A stretch of 64,000 bases of DNA from positions 7,748,901 through 7,812,900 of the forward strand of contig NC_079364.1 in assembly GCF_021018895.1 (NCBI RefSeq), written 5' to 3'. The notes beneath the pieces were generated by a model. It had not been told where the DNA came from and ran no database searches. It was given only the letters and a program-made list of their open reading frames with translations. Of this stretch, positions 1 to 14,600 are shown in pieces. Position numbers and translations under genes: made by a program. Positions within the stretch are counted from its first letter, which is position 1; every line of letters begins with the position of its first letter. This stretch comes from Seriola aureovittata (taxonomy: Eukaryota; Chordata; Actinopteri; Carangiformes; Carangidae).

Positions 1-1364
1 ATGAAAACGTCATAGTATAGTAAGGCATAAAAAGTCATAAAAATGTCATAGTATAGTAAGGCATAAAAACTCGTAGTATAGTAAGGCATAAAAAGTAATA
101 GCATAGTAAGGCATAAAAAGTCAAAAAAACGTCATAGTATAATAAGGCATAAAAAGTCATAAAAACGTCATAATACAGTAAGGCATCAAAAGTCATAGTA
201 TACTAAGGCATAAAAAGTCATAGTATAGTAAGGCATAAAAAGTCATAAAAACGTCATAATATAGTAAGGTATAAAAAGTCGTAGTATAGTAAGGCATAAA
301 AAGTCATAGTATAGTAAGGCATAAAAAGTCATAAAAATGTCATAGTATAGTAAGGCATAAAAAGTCATAAAAACGTCATAGTACAGTAAGGCATAAAAAC
401 TCATAGTATAGTAAGACATAAAAAGTCATAAAAACGTCACAGTATAGTAAGGCATAAAAAGTCATAAAAACGTCATAGTATAGCAAGGTATGAAAAGTCA
501 TAGTATAGTAAGGCATAAAAACGTCATAAAAACGTCATAGTATAGTAAGTCATAAAACGCCATAGTGTAGTAAGGCATAAAAAGTCAAATTAAGGCATAA
601 AAAGTCATGAAAACGTCATATTATAGTAAGGCATAAAAAGTCGTAGTATAATAAGGCATTAAAAGTCATAGTATAGTAAGGCATAAAAAGTCATAAAAAC
701 GTCACAGTATAGTAAGGCATAAAAAGTCATAAAAACGTCATAGTGTACCAAGGCATAATAACGCCATAGTGTAGTAAGGCATGAAAAGTCATAGTATAGT
801 AAGGCATAAAAAGTCATGAAAACATCATAGTATAGTAAGGCATGAAATGTCATAGTATAGTAAGGCATAAAAAGTCATAGTATAGTAAGGCATGAAAAGT
901 CATAAAAACGTCATAGTATAGTAAGGCATAAAAAGTCATAAAAACGTCAAAGTATAGTAAGGCATAAAAAGTCATAAAAAGTCATAGTATAGTAAGGCAT
1001 AAAAAGTCATAAAAACGTCATAGTACAGTAAGGCATAAAAAGTCATAGTATAGTAAGGCATAAAAAGTCATAGTATATTAAGGCATAAAAAGTCATGAAA
1101 ACGTATTAGTATAGTAAGGTATGAAAAGTCATTGTATAGTAAAGCATAAAAAGTCATGAAAACGTCATAGTATAGTAAGGCATAAAAAGTCATAAAAATG
1201 TCATAGTATAGTAAGGCATAAAAAGTCGTAGTATAGTAAAGCATAAAAAGTAATAGTATAGTAAGGCATAAAAAGTCATAAAAACGTCATAGTATAGTAA
1301 GGCATAAAAAGTCATAAAAACGTCATAGTATAGTAAGGCATAAAAAGTCATAGTATAGCAACGC

Positions 1365-2525
1365 ATGAAGAGTCATAGTATAGTAAACACAGACTCCAAA
1401 AAAATATCCATTCTTGTTTTACTTGATCTCAGTGCTGCCTTTGATACGGTTGACCATAAAATTCTGCTAGAGAGACTCGAGAAATGGGTGGGCTTATCTG
1501 GTCCTGTTCTTAAATGGTTCAATTCATACTTACATGACAGGAAGTCGTATGTTTCCATCGGCGACTTCTCTTCCAAAAAAAAGGACGTCACATGTGGGGT
1601 TCCCCAGGGGTCAATTCTTGGACCATTACTGTTCAACCTGTATATGCTTCCACTTTCACATATCATCACTAACCATAATGTTAATTACCACAACTATGCA
1701 GACGATTCGCAACTCTACATTTCTCTATACCATGATGACTTATCTCCCATACAGTCCCTCACCCAATGTATCAGTGACATTAACAAATGGATGACTGAAA
1801 ACTTCCTGCAGTTAAATAAAGACAAAACAGAAATACTAATTTTTGGTGCACAGACTCAAAGACTGAGAGTGGCTGAACACCTCAAGTCCCTCTCCCTGGA
1901 GAGTAAAACTGTTGCAAAAAATCTTGGCATAATCATGGATAGCAATTTAAACTTCAGGAGTCATATTAACCACATCACAAGATCATCTTTCTACCACCTA
2001 AAAAATATATCTAAGTTAAGAAGTTTTCTATCAAAACCTGACTCTGAAAAATTAATTCATGCATTCATAACTAGCAAATTAGATTACTGTAATGGCCTAT
2101 TCACTGGCCTCGCAAACACAAGCATTCGACAATTACAATTAATTCAAAATGCAGCAGCACGTATTCTCACTGGTACAAAAAAATATCAACACATCACACC
2201 CGTTCTTAAAACCCTGCACTGGTTACCCGTCAAAAAAAGAATAGATTTCAAAGTCCTCCTGTTAGTTTATAAAGCACTAAATGGTCTTGCACCTCAGTAC
2301 CTAACAGACATGCTAATTACCTACACACCAGTAAGATCCCTCAGGTCCACAAACACTAGTACACTAGTCATTCCCCGCACCAAAACTCAGGAAGGGGAGG
2401 CTGCATTTTCTGTTTATGCCCCACGCAGGTGGAACAGTTTGCCTGAGGCAGTAAAGACTGCCCCGTCAGTCAATCTTTTTAAAAATAGGTTAAAAACTTT
2501 TCTCCTCTTAACAGCGTTTGATTGA
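1365..2525 (+). pseudogene. Truncated LINE reverse transcriptase (C-terminal RT part)
   Basis: Open frame of 386 codons whose ATG lies in the satellite; LINE-derived sequence begins around residue 8. Visible RT blocks are LLDLSAAFDTVDH (motif A, catalytic Asp near residue 21), GVPQGSILGPLLF (motif B, near residues 78-90), YADDSQLY (motif C with the catalytic DD pair), and the LQLNKDKTEIL and LGIIMD blocks. These are followed by the conserved LINE tail regions (LDYCNGL, QNAAARILTG, LHWLPV, RRWNSLPEAVK). A full-length L2 ORF2 would also carry an N-terminal endonuclease and early RT motifs; these are absent. No internal stop or frameshift is seen, so the insertion looks fairly recent. It cannot mobilise itself. 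Expression of the satellite-LINE fusion frame is not supported. Confidence 0.9.
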
Positions 2526-2690
2526 ACGTGTGTGCGTGTGTGTGTGTGCGCTTGTCTACTCTGTGCTATTTGTATTGTTTTTTTTTTTTGTTTTTTTTTA
2601 TTGTTTTGTTGTATGCTGTAAAGCGCATTGTGTCTGCCTTGTGCATGAAATGCGCTCTATAAATAAAATAAAATAAAATAAAAAATAAAT
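1387..2690 (+). mobile_element. 5'-truncated L2-like LINE inserted in the satellite
   Basis: Non-satellite DNA starts after '...catagtatagtaa' at about 1386 and ends in an A-rich tail of repeated 'aaata' just before satellite resumes at 2691. It encodes the C-terminal part of a LINE reverse transcriptase. It ends with the type of 3' tail seen in L2 elements (tgtaaagcgcattg..., then tgcgctctataaataaa, followed by short A-rich repeats). The endonuclease and the N-terminal RT blocks are missing, as expected of incomplete reverse transcription. A target-site duplication cannot be defined inside a repeat; 'atagtaa'-like sequence lies on both sides. Assignment to L2 rests on the RT sequence style and the 3' tail, not on a database match. 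Confidence 0.9.
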
Positions 2691-5600
2691 AGTAACGCAT
2701 GAAAAGTCATAAAAACGTCATAGTATAGTAAGGCATAAAAAGTCATAAAAACGTCATAATACAGTAAGGCATAAAAAGTCATAGTATAGTAAGGCATAAA
2801 AAGTCATACTATAGTAAGGCATAAAAAGTCATAGTATAGTAAGGCATAAAAAGTCATAAAAACGTCATAATACAGTAAGGCATAAAAAGTCATAGTATAG
2901 TAAGGCATAAAAACGTCATAATACAGTAAGGCATAAAAAGTCATAGTATAGTAAGGCATAAAAAGTCATACTATACTAAGGCATAAAAAGTCGTAGTATA
3001 GTATGGCATAAAAAGTCATAGTATAGTAAGGTATAAAAAGTCATAAAAAAGTCATAGTATAGTAAGGCATAAAAAGTCATAAAAACGTCATAGTATAGCA
3101 AGGTATGAAAATTCATAGTATAGTAAGGCACAAAAAGTCATAAAAACATCATAGTATAGCAAGGTATGAAAAGTCATAGTATAGTAAGGCATAAAAAGTC
3201 ATACTATAGTAAGGCATAAAAAGTCATAAAAACGTCATAGTATAGTAAGGCAAAAAAGTCATAGTATAGTAAGGCATAAAAAGTCATAGTATATTAAGGC
3301 ATAAAAAGTCATGAAAACGTAATAGTATAGTAAGGTATGAAAAGTCATTGTATAGTAAAGCATAAAAAGTCATGAAAACGTCATAGTATAGTAAGGCATA
3401 AAAATCATAAAAATGTCATAGTATAGTAAGGCATAAAAAGTCGTAGTATAGTAAGGCATAAAAAGTAATAGTATAGTAAAGCATAAAAAGTCATAAAAAT
3501 GTCATAGTATAGTAAGGCATAAAAAGTCATGAAAACGTCATAGTATAGTAAGGCATAAAAAGTCATAAAAATGTCATAGTATAGTAAGGCATAAAAAGTC
3601 GTAGTATAGTAAGGCATAAAAAGTAATAGCATAGTAAGGCATAAAAAGTCAAAAAAACGTCATAGTATAATAAGGCATAAAAAGTCATAAAAACGTCATA
3701 ATACAGTAAGGCATCAAAAGTCATAGTATACTAAGGCATAAAAAGTCATAGTATAGTAAGGCATAAAAAGTCATGAAAACGTAATAGTATAGTAAGATAT
3801 GAAAAGTCATAGTATAGTAAGGCATAAATAGTCATTAAAACGTCATAGTATAGTAAGGCATAAAAAGTCGTAGTATAGTAAGGCATAAAAAGTCATAGTA
3901 TAGTAAGGCATAAAAAGTCATAAAAACTTCATAGTATAGTAAGGCATAAAAAGTCGTAGTATAGTAAGGCATAAAAAGTCATAGTATAGTAAGGCATAAA
4001 AAGTCATAAAAACGTCATAGTATAGCAAGGTATGAAAATTCATAATATAGTAAGGCATAAAAAGTCATACCATAGTAAGGCATAAAATGTCATAGCATAG
4101 TAAGGTATAAAAAGTCATAAAAAAGTCATAGTATAGTAAGGCATAAAAAGTCATAAAAACGTCATAGTATAGCAAGGTATGAAAATTCATAATATAGTAA
4201 GGCATAAAAAGTCATACTATAGTAAGGCATAAAAAAGTCCATAAAAACGTCATAGTATAGTAAGGCATAAAAAGTCATAATAACGTCATACTATAGCAAG
4301 GTATGAAAAGTCATAAAAAAGTCACAGTATAGTAAGGCATAAAAAGTCATAAAAAAGTCACAGTATAGTAAGGCATAAAAAGTCATAAAAACGTCATAGT
4401 ATACTAAGGCATAAAAACGCCATAGTGTAGTATGGCATGAAAACGTAATAGTATAGTAAGGTATGAAAAGTCATAGTATAGTAAGGCATAAAAAGTCATA
4501 AAAAGGTCATAGTATAGTAAGGCATAAAAAGTCATGAAAACATCATATATAGTAAGGCATGAAACGTCATAGTATAGTAAGGCATAAAAAGTCATAGTAT
4601 AGTAAGGCATAAAAAGTCATAAAAACGTCATAGTATAGTAAGGCATAAAAAGTCATAAAAATGTCATAGTATAGTAAGGCATAAAAAGTCATAAAAACGT
4701 CATAGTACAGTAAGGCATAAAAACTCATAGTATAGTAAGGCATAAAAATCATAAAAACATCATAGTATAGTAAAGCATGAAACGTCATAGTATAGTAAGG
4801 CATAAAAAGTCATAGTAATAGTAAGGCAGAAAAAGTCATAAAAACGTCATAGTATAGTAAGCATAAAAAGTCATAAAAACGTCATAGTACAGTAAGGCAT
4901 AAAAAGTCATAGTATATAGTAAGGCATAAAAACATCATATATAGTAAGGCATGAAAAGTCATAGTATAGTAAGGCATGAAAAGCTAGAGTATAGTAAGGC
5001 ATAAAAAGTCATAAAAACGTCATAGTATACTAAGGCATAAAAACGCCATAGTGTAGTAAGGCATGAAAAGTCATAGTATAGTAAGGCATAAAAAGTCATA
5101 AAAAAGTCGTAGTATAGTAAGCATAAAAAGTCATAGTATAGTAAGGCATAAAAAGTCATAAAAACGTCATAGTAATAGTAAGGCATGAAAAGTCATGAAA
5201 AGTCATAGTATAGTAAGGCATGAAAACGTCATAGTATAGTAAGGCATGAAAAGTCAAAGTATAGTAAGGCATAAAAAGTCATGAAAACGTCATAGTATAG
5301 TAAGGCATAAAAAGTCATAAAAATGTCATAGTATAGTAAGGCATAAAAAGTCGTAGTATAGTAAGCATAAAAAGTCATAGTATAGTAAGGCATAAAAAGT
5401 CATAAAAACGTCATAGTTAGTAAGGCATAAAAATTCATAATATAGTAAGGCATAAAAAGTCATACCATAGTAAGGCATAAAATGTCATAGCATAGTAAGG
5501 TATAAAAAGTCATAAAAAAGTCATAGTATAGTAAGGCATAAAAAGTCATAAAAACGTCATAGTATAGCAAGGTATGAAAATTCATAATATAGTAAGGCAT

Positions 5601-8600
5601 AAAAAGTCATACTATAGTAAGGCATAAAAAGTCATAAAAACGTCATAGTATAGTAAGGCATAAAAAGTCATAATAACGTCATACTATAGCAAGGTATGAA
5701 AAGTCATAAAAAAGTCACAGTATAGTAAGGCATAAAAAGTCATAAAAAAGTCACAGTATAGTAAGGCATAAAAAGTCATAAAAACGTCATAGTATACTAA
5801 GGCATAAAAACGCCATAGTGTAGTATGGCATGAAAACGTAATAGTATAGTAAGGTATAAAAAGTCATAGTAAGTAAGGCATAAAAGGCATAAAAAGGTCA
5901 TAGTATAGTAAGGCATATAAAAGTCATGAAAACATCATATATAGTAAGGCATGAAACGTCATAGTATAGTAAGGCATAAAAAGTCATAGTATAGTAAGGC
6001 ATAAAAAGTCATAAAAACGTCATAGTATAGTAAGGCATAAAAAGTCATAAAAATGTCATAGTATAGTAAGGCATAAAAAGTCATAAAAACATCATAGTCC
6101 AGTAAGGCATAAAAACTGATAGTATAGTAAGGCATAAAAAGTCATGAAAACATCATAGTATAGTAAAGCATGAAACGTCATAGTATAGTAAGGCATAAAA
6201 AGTCATAGTATAGTAAGGCATGAAAAGTCATAAAAACGTCATAGTATAGTAAGGCATAAAAATTCATAAAAACGTCATAGTACAGTAAGGCATAAAAGTC
6301 ATAGTATAGTAAGGCATAAAAACATCATATTATAGTAAGGCATGAAAAGTCATAGTATAGTAAGGCATGAAAAGCTAGAGTATAGTAAGGCATAAAAAGT
6401 CATAAAAACGTCATAGTATACTAAGGCATAAAAACGCCATAGTGTAGTAAGGCATGAAAAGTCACAGTATAGTAAGGCATAAAAAGTCATAAAAAGTCGT
6501 AGTATAGTAAGGCATAAAAAGTCATAGTATAGTAAGGCATAAAAAGTCATAAAAACGTCATAGTATAGTAAGGCATGAAAGTCATAAAAATGTCACAGTA
6601 TAGTAAGGCATGAAAACGTCATAGTATAGTAAGGCATGAAAAGTCAAAGTATAGTAAGGCATAAAAAGTCATGAAAACGTCATAGTATAGTAAGGCATAA
6701 AAAGTCGTAGTATAGTAAGGCATAAAAAGTAATAGTATAGTAAAGCATAAAAAGTAATAAAAACGTCATAGTATAGTAAGGCATAAAAAGTCGTAGTATA
6801 GTAAGGCATAAAAAGTGATAGCATAGTAAGGCATAAAAAGTCATAAAAACGTCATAGTATAGTAAGGCATAAAAAGTCATAAAAACGTCATAATACAGTA
6901 AGGCATCAAAAGTCATAGTATACTAAGGCATAAAAAGTCATAGTATATTAAGGCATAAAAAGTCATGAAAACGTAATAGTATAGTAAGGTATGAAAAGTC
7001 ATAGTATAGTAAGGCATAAATAGTCATTAAAACGTCATAGTATAGTAAGGCATAAAAAAGTCTAGTATAGTAAGGCATAAAAATCATAGTATAGTAAGGC
7101 ATAAAAAGTCATAAAAACTTCATAGTATAGTAAGCATAAAAAAGTCGTAGTATAGTAAGGCATAAAAAGTCATAGTATAGTAAGGCATAAAAAGTCATAA
7201 AAACGTCATAGTAATAGTAAGGCATATAAAAAGTCATAATATAGTAAGGCATAAAAAGTCATACTATAGTAAGGCATAAAATGTCATAGTATAGTAAGGT
7301 ATAAAAAGTCATAAAAAAGTCATAGTATAGTAAGGCATAAAAAGTCATAAAAACGTCATAGTATACCAAGGTATGAAAATTCATAATATAGTAAGGCATA
7401 AAAAGTCATACTATAGTAAGGCATAAAAAGTCATAATAACGTCATACTATAGCAAGGTATGAAAAGTCATAAAAAAGTCACAGTATAGTAAGGCATAAAA
7501 AGTCATAAAAAAGTCACAGTATAGTAAGGCATAAAAAGTCATAAAAACGTCATAGTATACTAAGGCATAAAAACGCCATAGTGTAGTATGGCATGAAAAC
7601 GTAATAGTATAGTAAGGTATGAAAAGTCATAGTATAGTAAGGCATAAAAAGTCATAAAAAGGTCATAGTATAGTAAGGCATAAAAAGTCATGAAAACATC
7701 ATATATAGTAAGGCATGAAACGTCATAGTATAGTAAGGCATAAAACATCATATATAGTAAGGCATGAAACGTCATAAAAACGTCATAGTATAGTAAGGCA
7801 TAAAAAGTCATAAAAATGTCATAGTATAGTAAGGCATAAAAAGTCATAAAAACGTCATAGTACAGTAAGGCATAAAAACTCATAGTATAGTAAGGCATAA
7901 AAAGTCATGAAAACATCATAGTATAGTAAAGCATGAAACGTCATAGTATAGTAAGGCATAAAAAGTCATAGTATAGTAAGGCATGAAAAGTCATAAAAAC
8001 GTCATAGTATAGTAAGGCATAAAAATTCATAAAAACGTCATAGTACAGTAAGGCATAAAAGTCATAGTATAGTAAGGCATAAAAACATCATATTATAGTA
8101 AGGCATGAAAAGTCATAGTATAGTAAGGCATGAAAAGTCGTAGTATAGTAAGGCATAAAAAGTCATAGTATAGTAAGGCATAAAAAGTCATGAAAACGTC
8201 ATAGTATAGTAAGGCATAAAAAGTCATAAAAACGTCATAATATAGTAAGGTATAAAAAGTCATAGTATAGTAAGGCATAAAAAGTCATAAAAAAGTCACA
8301 GTATAGTAAGGCATAAAAAGTCGTAGTATAGTAAGGCATAAAAAGTCATAGTATAGTAAGGCATAAAAAGTCATAAAAACGTCATAGTATAGTAAGGCAT
8401 GAAAGTCATAAAAATGTCACAGTATAGTAAGGCATGAAAACGTCATAGTATAGTAAGGCATGAAAAGTCAAAGTATAGTAAGGCATGAAAAGTCATAATA
8501 AAGTAAGTCATAAAAAGTCATAAAAAAGTCATAGTATACTAAGGCATAAAAAGTCATAGTATAGTAAGGCATGAAAAGTCATAAAAACGTCATAGTATAA

Positions 8601-11600
8601 TAAGGCATAAAAATTGATAAAAACGTCATAGTATAGCAAGCTATGAAAAGTCATAGTATAGTAAGGCATAAAAAGTCATAAAAACGTCATAGTATAATAA
8701 GGCATAAAAAGTCATAAAAACGTCATAGTATAGTAAGGCATGAAAAGTCATAGTATAGTAAGGCATAAAAAGTCATAGTATAGTAAGGCATAAAAAGTCA
8801 TAAAAACGTCATAGTATAGTAAGGCATAAAAAGTCATGAAAACGTCATAGTATAATAAGGCATAAAAAGTCATAAAAACGTCATAGTATAGTAAGGCATA
8901 AAGACGCCATAGTATAGTAAGGCATGAAAACGTCATAGTACAGTAAGGCATAAAAGTCATAGTACAGTAAGGCATAAAAACATCATATTATAGTAAGGCA
9001 TGAAAAGTCATAGTATAGTAAGGCATGAAAAGCCATAGTATAGTAAGGCATAAAAAGTCATAAAAACGTCATAGTGTAGTAAGGCATGAAAAGTCATAGT
9101 ATAGTAAGGCATAAAAAGTCATGAAAACATCATAGTATAGTAAGCATGAAAAGTCATAATAAAGTAAGTCATAAAAAAGTCATAAAAAAGTCATAGTATA
9201 GTAAGGCATGAAAAGTCATAAAAACGTCATAGTATAGTAAGGCATAAAAAGTCATAGTATAGTAAGGCATAAAAAGTCATAAAAACGTCATAGTATAGTA
9301 AGGCATAGAAAGTCATAGTATAGCAACGCATAAAAAGTCATAGTATAGTAAGGCATAAAAAGTCATAAAAATGTCATATTATAGTAAGGCATAAAAAGTC
9401 GTAGTATAGTAAGGCATAAAAAGTCATAGTATAGTAAGGCATAAAAAGTCATGAAAACGTCATAGTATAGTAAGGCATAAAAAGTCATAAAAACGTCATA
9501 GTACAGTAAGGCATAAAAACTCATAGTATAGTAAGGCATAAAAAGTCATAAAAACGTCATAGTACAGTAAGGCATAAAAATCATAGTATAGTAAGGCATA
9601 AAAAGTCATAAAAACGTCATAGTATAGTAAGTCATAAAAAGTCACAAAAACGCCATAGTACAGTAAGGCATAAAGCCGTAGTATAGTAAGGCATAAAAAG
9701 TCATAGTATAGTAAGGCATAAAAAGTCATGAAAACGTCATAGTATATTAAGGCATAAAAAGTCATAAAAACGTCATAGTATAGTAAGGCATAAAAAGTAA
9801 TACTATATTAAGGCATAAAAAGTCATAAAAACGTCATAGTATAGTAAGGCATAAAAAGTCATAGTATGTTAAGGCATAAAAAGTCATAAAAAAGTCACAG
9901 TATAGTAAGGCATAAAAAGTCATAAAAACGTCATAGTATAGTAAGGCATAAAAACGCCATAGTGTAGTAAGGCATGAAAAGTCATAGTATAGTAAGGCAT
10001 AAAAAGTCATGAAAACATCATAGTATAGTAAGGCATGAAACGTTATAGTATAGTAAGGCATAAAAGGTCATAAAAAAGTCACAGTATTGTAAGGCATAAA
10101 AGTCATACTATAGTAAGGCATGAAAAGTCATAGTATAGTAAGTCATAAAAAGTCATAAAAACGTCATAGTATAGTAAGCCATAAAAAGTCATAGTATAGT
10201 AAGGCATAAAAAGTCATAAAAACGTCATAGTATATTAAAGCATAAAAAGTCATAAAAACGTCATAGTATAGTAAGGCATAAAAAGTCATAAAAACGTCAT
10301 AGTATAGTAAAGCATAAAAAGTCATAAAAACGTCATAGTATAGTAAGGCATAAAATGTCATAGTATAGTAAGGCATAAAAAGTCATAAAAACGTCATAGT
10401 ACAGTAAGGCATAATAAGTCATAGTATAGTAAGGCATAAAAAGTCATAAAAACGTCATAGTACAGTAAGGCATAATAAGTCATAGTATAGTAAGGCATAA
10501 AAAGTCATAAAAACGTCATAGTATAGTAAGGCATAAAAAGTCATAGTATAGCAAGGCATAAAAAGTCATAAAAATGTCATAGTATAGTAAGGCATGAAAA
10601 GTCATAGTATAGTAAGTCATAAAAAGTCATAAAAACGTCATAGTATAGTAAGGCATAAAAAGTCATAGCATAGTAAGGCATAAAAAGTCATAGTATAGTA
10701 AGGCATAAAAAGTCATGAAAACGTCATAGTATAGTAAGGCATAAAAAGTCATAAAAACGTCATAGTACAGTAAGGCATAAAAACTCATAGTATAGTAAGG
10801 CATAAAAAGTCATAAAAACGTCATAGTACAGTAAGGCATAAAAACTCATAGTATAGTAAGGCATAAAAAGTCATAAAAACGTCATAGTATAGTAAGTCAT
10901 AAAAAGTCACAAAAACGCCATAGTACAGTAAGGCATAAAAAGTCATAGTATAGTAAGGCATAAAAAGTCATAGTATAGTAAGGCATAAAAAGTCATGAAA
11001 ACGTCATAGTATAATAAGGCATAAAAAAGTCAATAAAAACGTCATAGTATAGTAAGGCATAAAAAGTCATAATATAGTAAGGCATAAAAGTCATAAAAAA
11101 GTCATAAAAACGTCATAGTATAGTAAGGCATAAAAAGTCATAGTATGTAAGGCATAAAAAGTCATAAAAAAGTCACAGTATAGTAAGGCATAAAAAGTCA
11201 TAAAAACGTCATAGTATAGTAAGGCATAAAAACGTCATAGTATAGTAAGGCAAAAAAGTCATAGTATAGTAAGGCATAAAAAGTCATGAAAACATCATAG
11301 TATAGTAAGGCATGAAAAGTCATAGTATAGTAAGGCATAAAAAGTCATAAAAAAGTCACAGTATAGTAAGGCATAAAAAGTCATAATATAGTAAGGCATG
11401 AAAAGTCATAGTATAAGTAAGGCATAAAAAGTCATAAAAACGTCATAGTAATAGTAAGGCATAAAAAGTCATAGTATAGTAAGGCATAAAAAGTCATAAA
11501 AATGTCATAGTATAGTAAGGCATAAAAAGTCATAAAAACGTCATAGTATAGTAAGGCATAAAAAGTCATAAAAACGTCATAGTATAGTAAAGCATAAAAA

Positions 11601-14600
11601 AGTCAAAAAAACGTCATAGTAAGTAAGGCATAAAATGTCATAGTATAGTAAGGCATAAAAAGTCATAAAAACGTCATAGTATAGTAAGGCATAATAAGTC
11701 ATAGTATAGTAAGCATAAAAAGTCATTAAAAGTCATAGTAATAGTAAGGCATAATAAGTCATAGTATAGTAAGGCATAAAAAGTCATAAAAACGTCATAA
11801 TATAGTAAGGCATAAAAAGTCATAGTATAGCAAGGCATAAAAAGTCATAAAAATGTCATAGTATAGTAAGCATGAAAAGTCATAGTATAGTAAGTCATAA
11901 AAAAGTCATAAAAACGTCATAGTAATAGTAAGGCATAAAAAAGTCATAGTATAGTAAGCATAAAAAGTCATAAAAAAGTCATAGTATACTAAGGTATAAA
12001 AAGTCATAAAAAAGTCATAGTAATAGTAAGGCATATAAAAAGTCATAGTAATAGTAAGGCATAAAAAGTCATAAAAACGTCATAGTATAGTAAGGTATGA
12101 AAAGTCATTGTATAGTAAAGCATAAAAAGTCATAAAAACGTCATAGTATGGTAAGGCATAAAAAGTCATAAAAACGTCATAGTATAGTAAGGCATTAAAA
12201 GTCATAGTAATAGTAAGGCATAAAAAGTCATAAAAACGTCAGAGTATAGTAAGGCAGAAAAAGTCATAAAAACGTCATAGTATAGTAAGGCATAAAAAGT
12301 CATAGTATAGTAAGGCATAAAAAGTCATAAAAACGTCATAGTATAGTAAGGCATAAAAAGTCATAAAAACGTCATAAAAAAGTCATAGTAAGTAAGGCAT
12401 AAAAAGTCATAAAAACGTCATAGTATAGTAAGGCATAAAATGTCATAGTATAGTAAGGCATAAAAAGTCATAAAAAAGTCACAGTATAGTAAGGCATTAA
12501 AAGTCATAGTATAGTAAGGCATAAAAAGTCATAGTATAGTAAGGCATAAAAAGTCATAAAAACGTCATAGTATAGTAAGGCATAAAAAGTCATAGTATAG
12601 CAAGGCATAAAAACGTCATAGAAAGTCATAGTATAGTAAGCATAAAAAGTCATAAAAACGTCATAGTATAGTAAAGCATAAAAAGTCATAAAAACGTCAT
12701 AGTATAGTAAGGCATAAAATGTCATAGTATAGTAAGGCATAAAAAGTCATAAAAAAGTCATAAAAAGTCATAGTAAGTAAGGCATAAAAAGTCATTGTAT
12801 AGTAAAGCATAAAAAGTCATAGTATAGTAAGGCATGAAAAGTCATAGTATAGTAAGTCATGAAAAGCAATAAAAACGTCATAGTATAGTAAGGCATAAAA
12901 AGTCATAAAAACGTCATAGTATATTAAGGCATAAAAAGTCATTGTATAGTAAGGCATAAAAAGTCATAAAAACGTCATAGTATAGTAAGGCATAAAAAAG
13001 TCATAGTATAGCAAGGCATAAAAAGTCATAAAAAAGTCATAGTATAGTAAGGCATAAAAAGTCATAAAAACGTCATAGTATAGTAAGGCATGAAAAGTCA
13101 TAGTATAGTAATGCATAAAAAGTCATAAAAACTTCATAGTATAGTAAGTAAGGCATAAAAAGTCAGAAAAAGTCATAGTATAGGAAGGCATAAAAAGTCA
13201 TAGTATAGTAAGGCATAAAAAGTCATAGTATAGTAAGCATGAAAAGTCATAATATAGTAAGTCATAAAAAGTCATAAAAACGTCATAGTATAGTAAGGCA
13301 AAAAAGTCATAGTATAGTAAGGCATAAAAAGTCATAAAAACGTCATAGTATAGTAAGGCATAAAAAGTCATAAAAACGTCATAGTATAGTAAGGCATAAA
13401 AAGTCATAGTATAGCAAGGCATAAAAAGTCATAAAAAGTCATAGTATAGTAAGGCATAAAAACGTCATAGTATAGTAAGGCATGAAAAGTCATAGTATAG
13501 TAAGTCATAAAAAGTCATAAAAACGTCATAGTATAGTAAGGCATAAAAAGTCATAAAAAAGTCATAGTATACTAAGGTATAAAAAGTCATAAAAAAGTCA
13601 TAGTATAGTAAGGTATGAAAAGTCATAATAAAGTAAGTCATAAAAAGTCATAAAAACGTCATAGTATAGTAAGGTATGAAAAGTCATTGTATAGTAAAGC
13701 ATAAAAAGTCATAAAAACGTCATAGTATAGTAAGGCATAAAAAGTCATAAAAAGTCATAGTATAGCAAGGCATAAAAAGTCATAAAAAGTCATAGTATAG
13801 TAAGGCATAAAGTCATAAAAACGTCATAGTATAGTAAGGCATAAAAAGTCATAGTATAGTAAGGCATAAAAAGTCATAAAAACGTCATAGTATAGTAAGG
13901 CATAAAAAGTCATAAAAACGTCATAGTATAGTAAGGCATAAAAAGTCATAGTATAGTAAGGCATAAAAAGTCATAAAAACGTCATAGTATAGTAAAGCAT
14001 AAAAAAGTCATAAAAACGTCATAGTATAGTAAAGCATAAAAAGTCATAAAAACGTCATAGTATAGTAAGGCATAAAATGTCATAGTATAGTATAGTAAGG
14101 CATAAAAAGTCATAAAAACGTCATAGTACAGTAAGGCATAATAAGTCATAGTATAGTAAGGCATGAAAAGTCATAGTATAGTAAGTCATAAAAAGTCATA
14201 AAAACGTCATAAAAAGTCATAAAAAGTCATAAAAAAGTCATAGTATAATAAGGCATAAAAAGTCATAGTAATAGTAAGGCATAAAAAATCATAAAAACGT
14301 CATAGTATAGTAAGGCATAAAAAAGTCATAAAAACGTCATAGTATATTAAAGCATAAAAAGTCATAGTATAGTAAGGCATAAAAAGTCATAAAAAAGTCA
14401 TAGTATAGTAAGGCATGAAAGTCATAAAAATGTCACAGTATAGTAAGGCATAAAAAGTCATAGTATAGTAAGGCATGAAAAGTCATAGTATAGTAAGGCA
14501 TGACAGTCATAAAAATGTCACAGTATAGTAAGGCATAAAAAGTCATAGTATAGTAAGGCATGAAAAGTGATAGTATAGTAAGGCATGAAAAGTCATAATA

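Noticed and set aside
1373..1794. Overlapping ORFs in other frames of the LINE
   Set aside because: They are shadows of the RT frame at 1365-2525.
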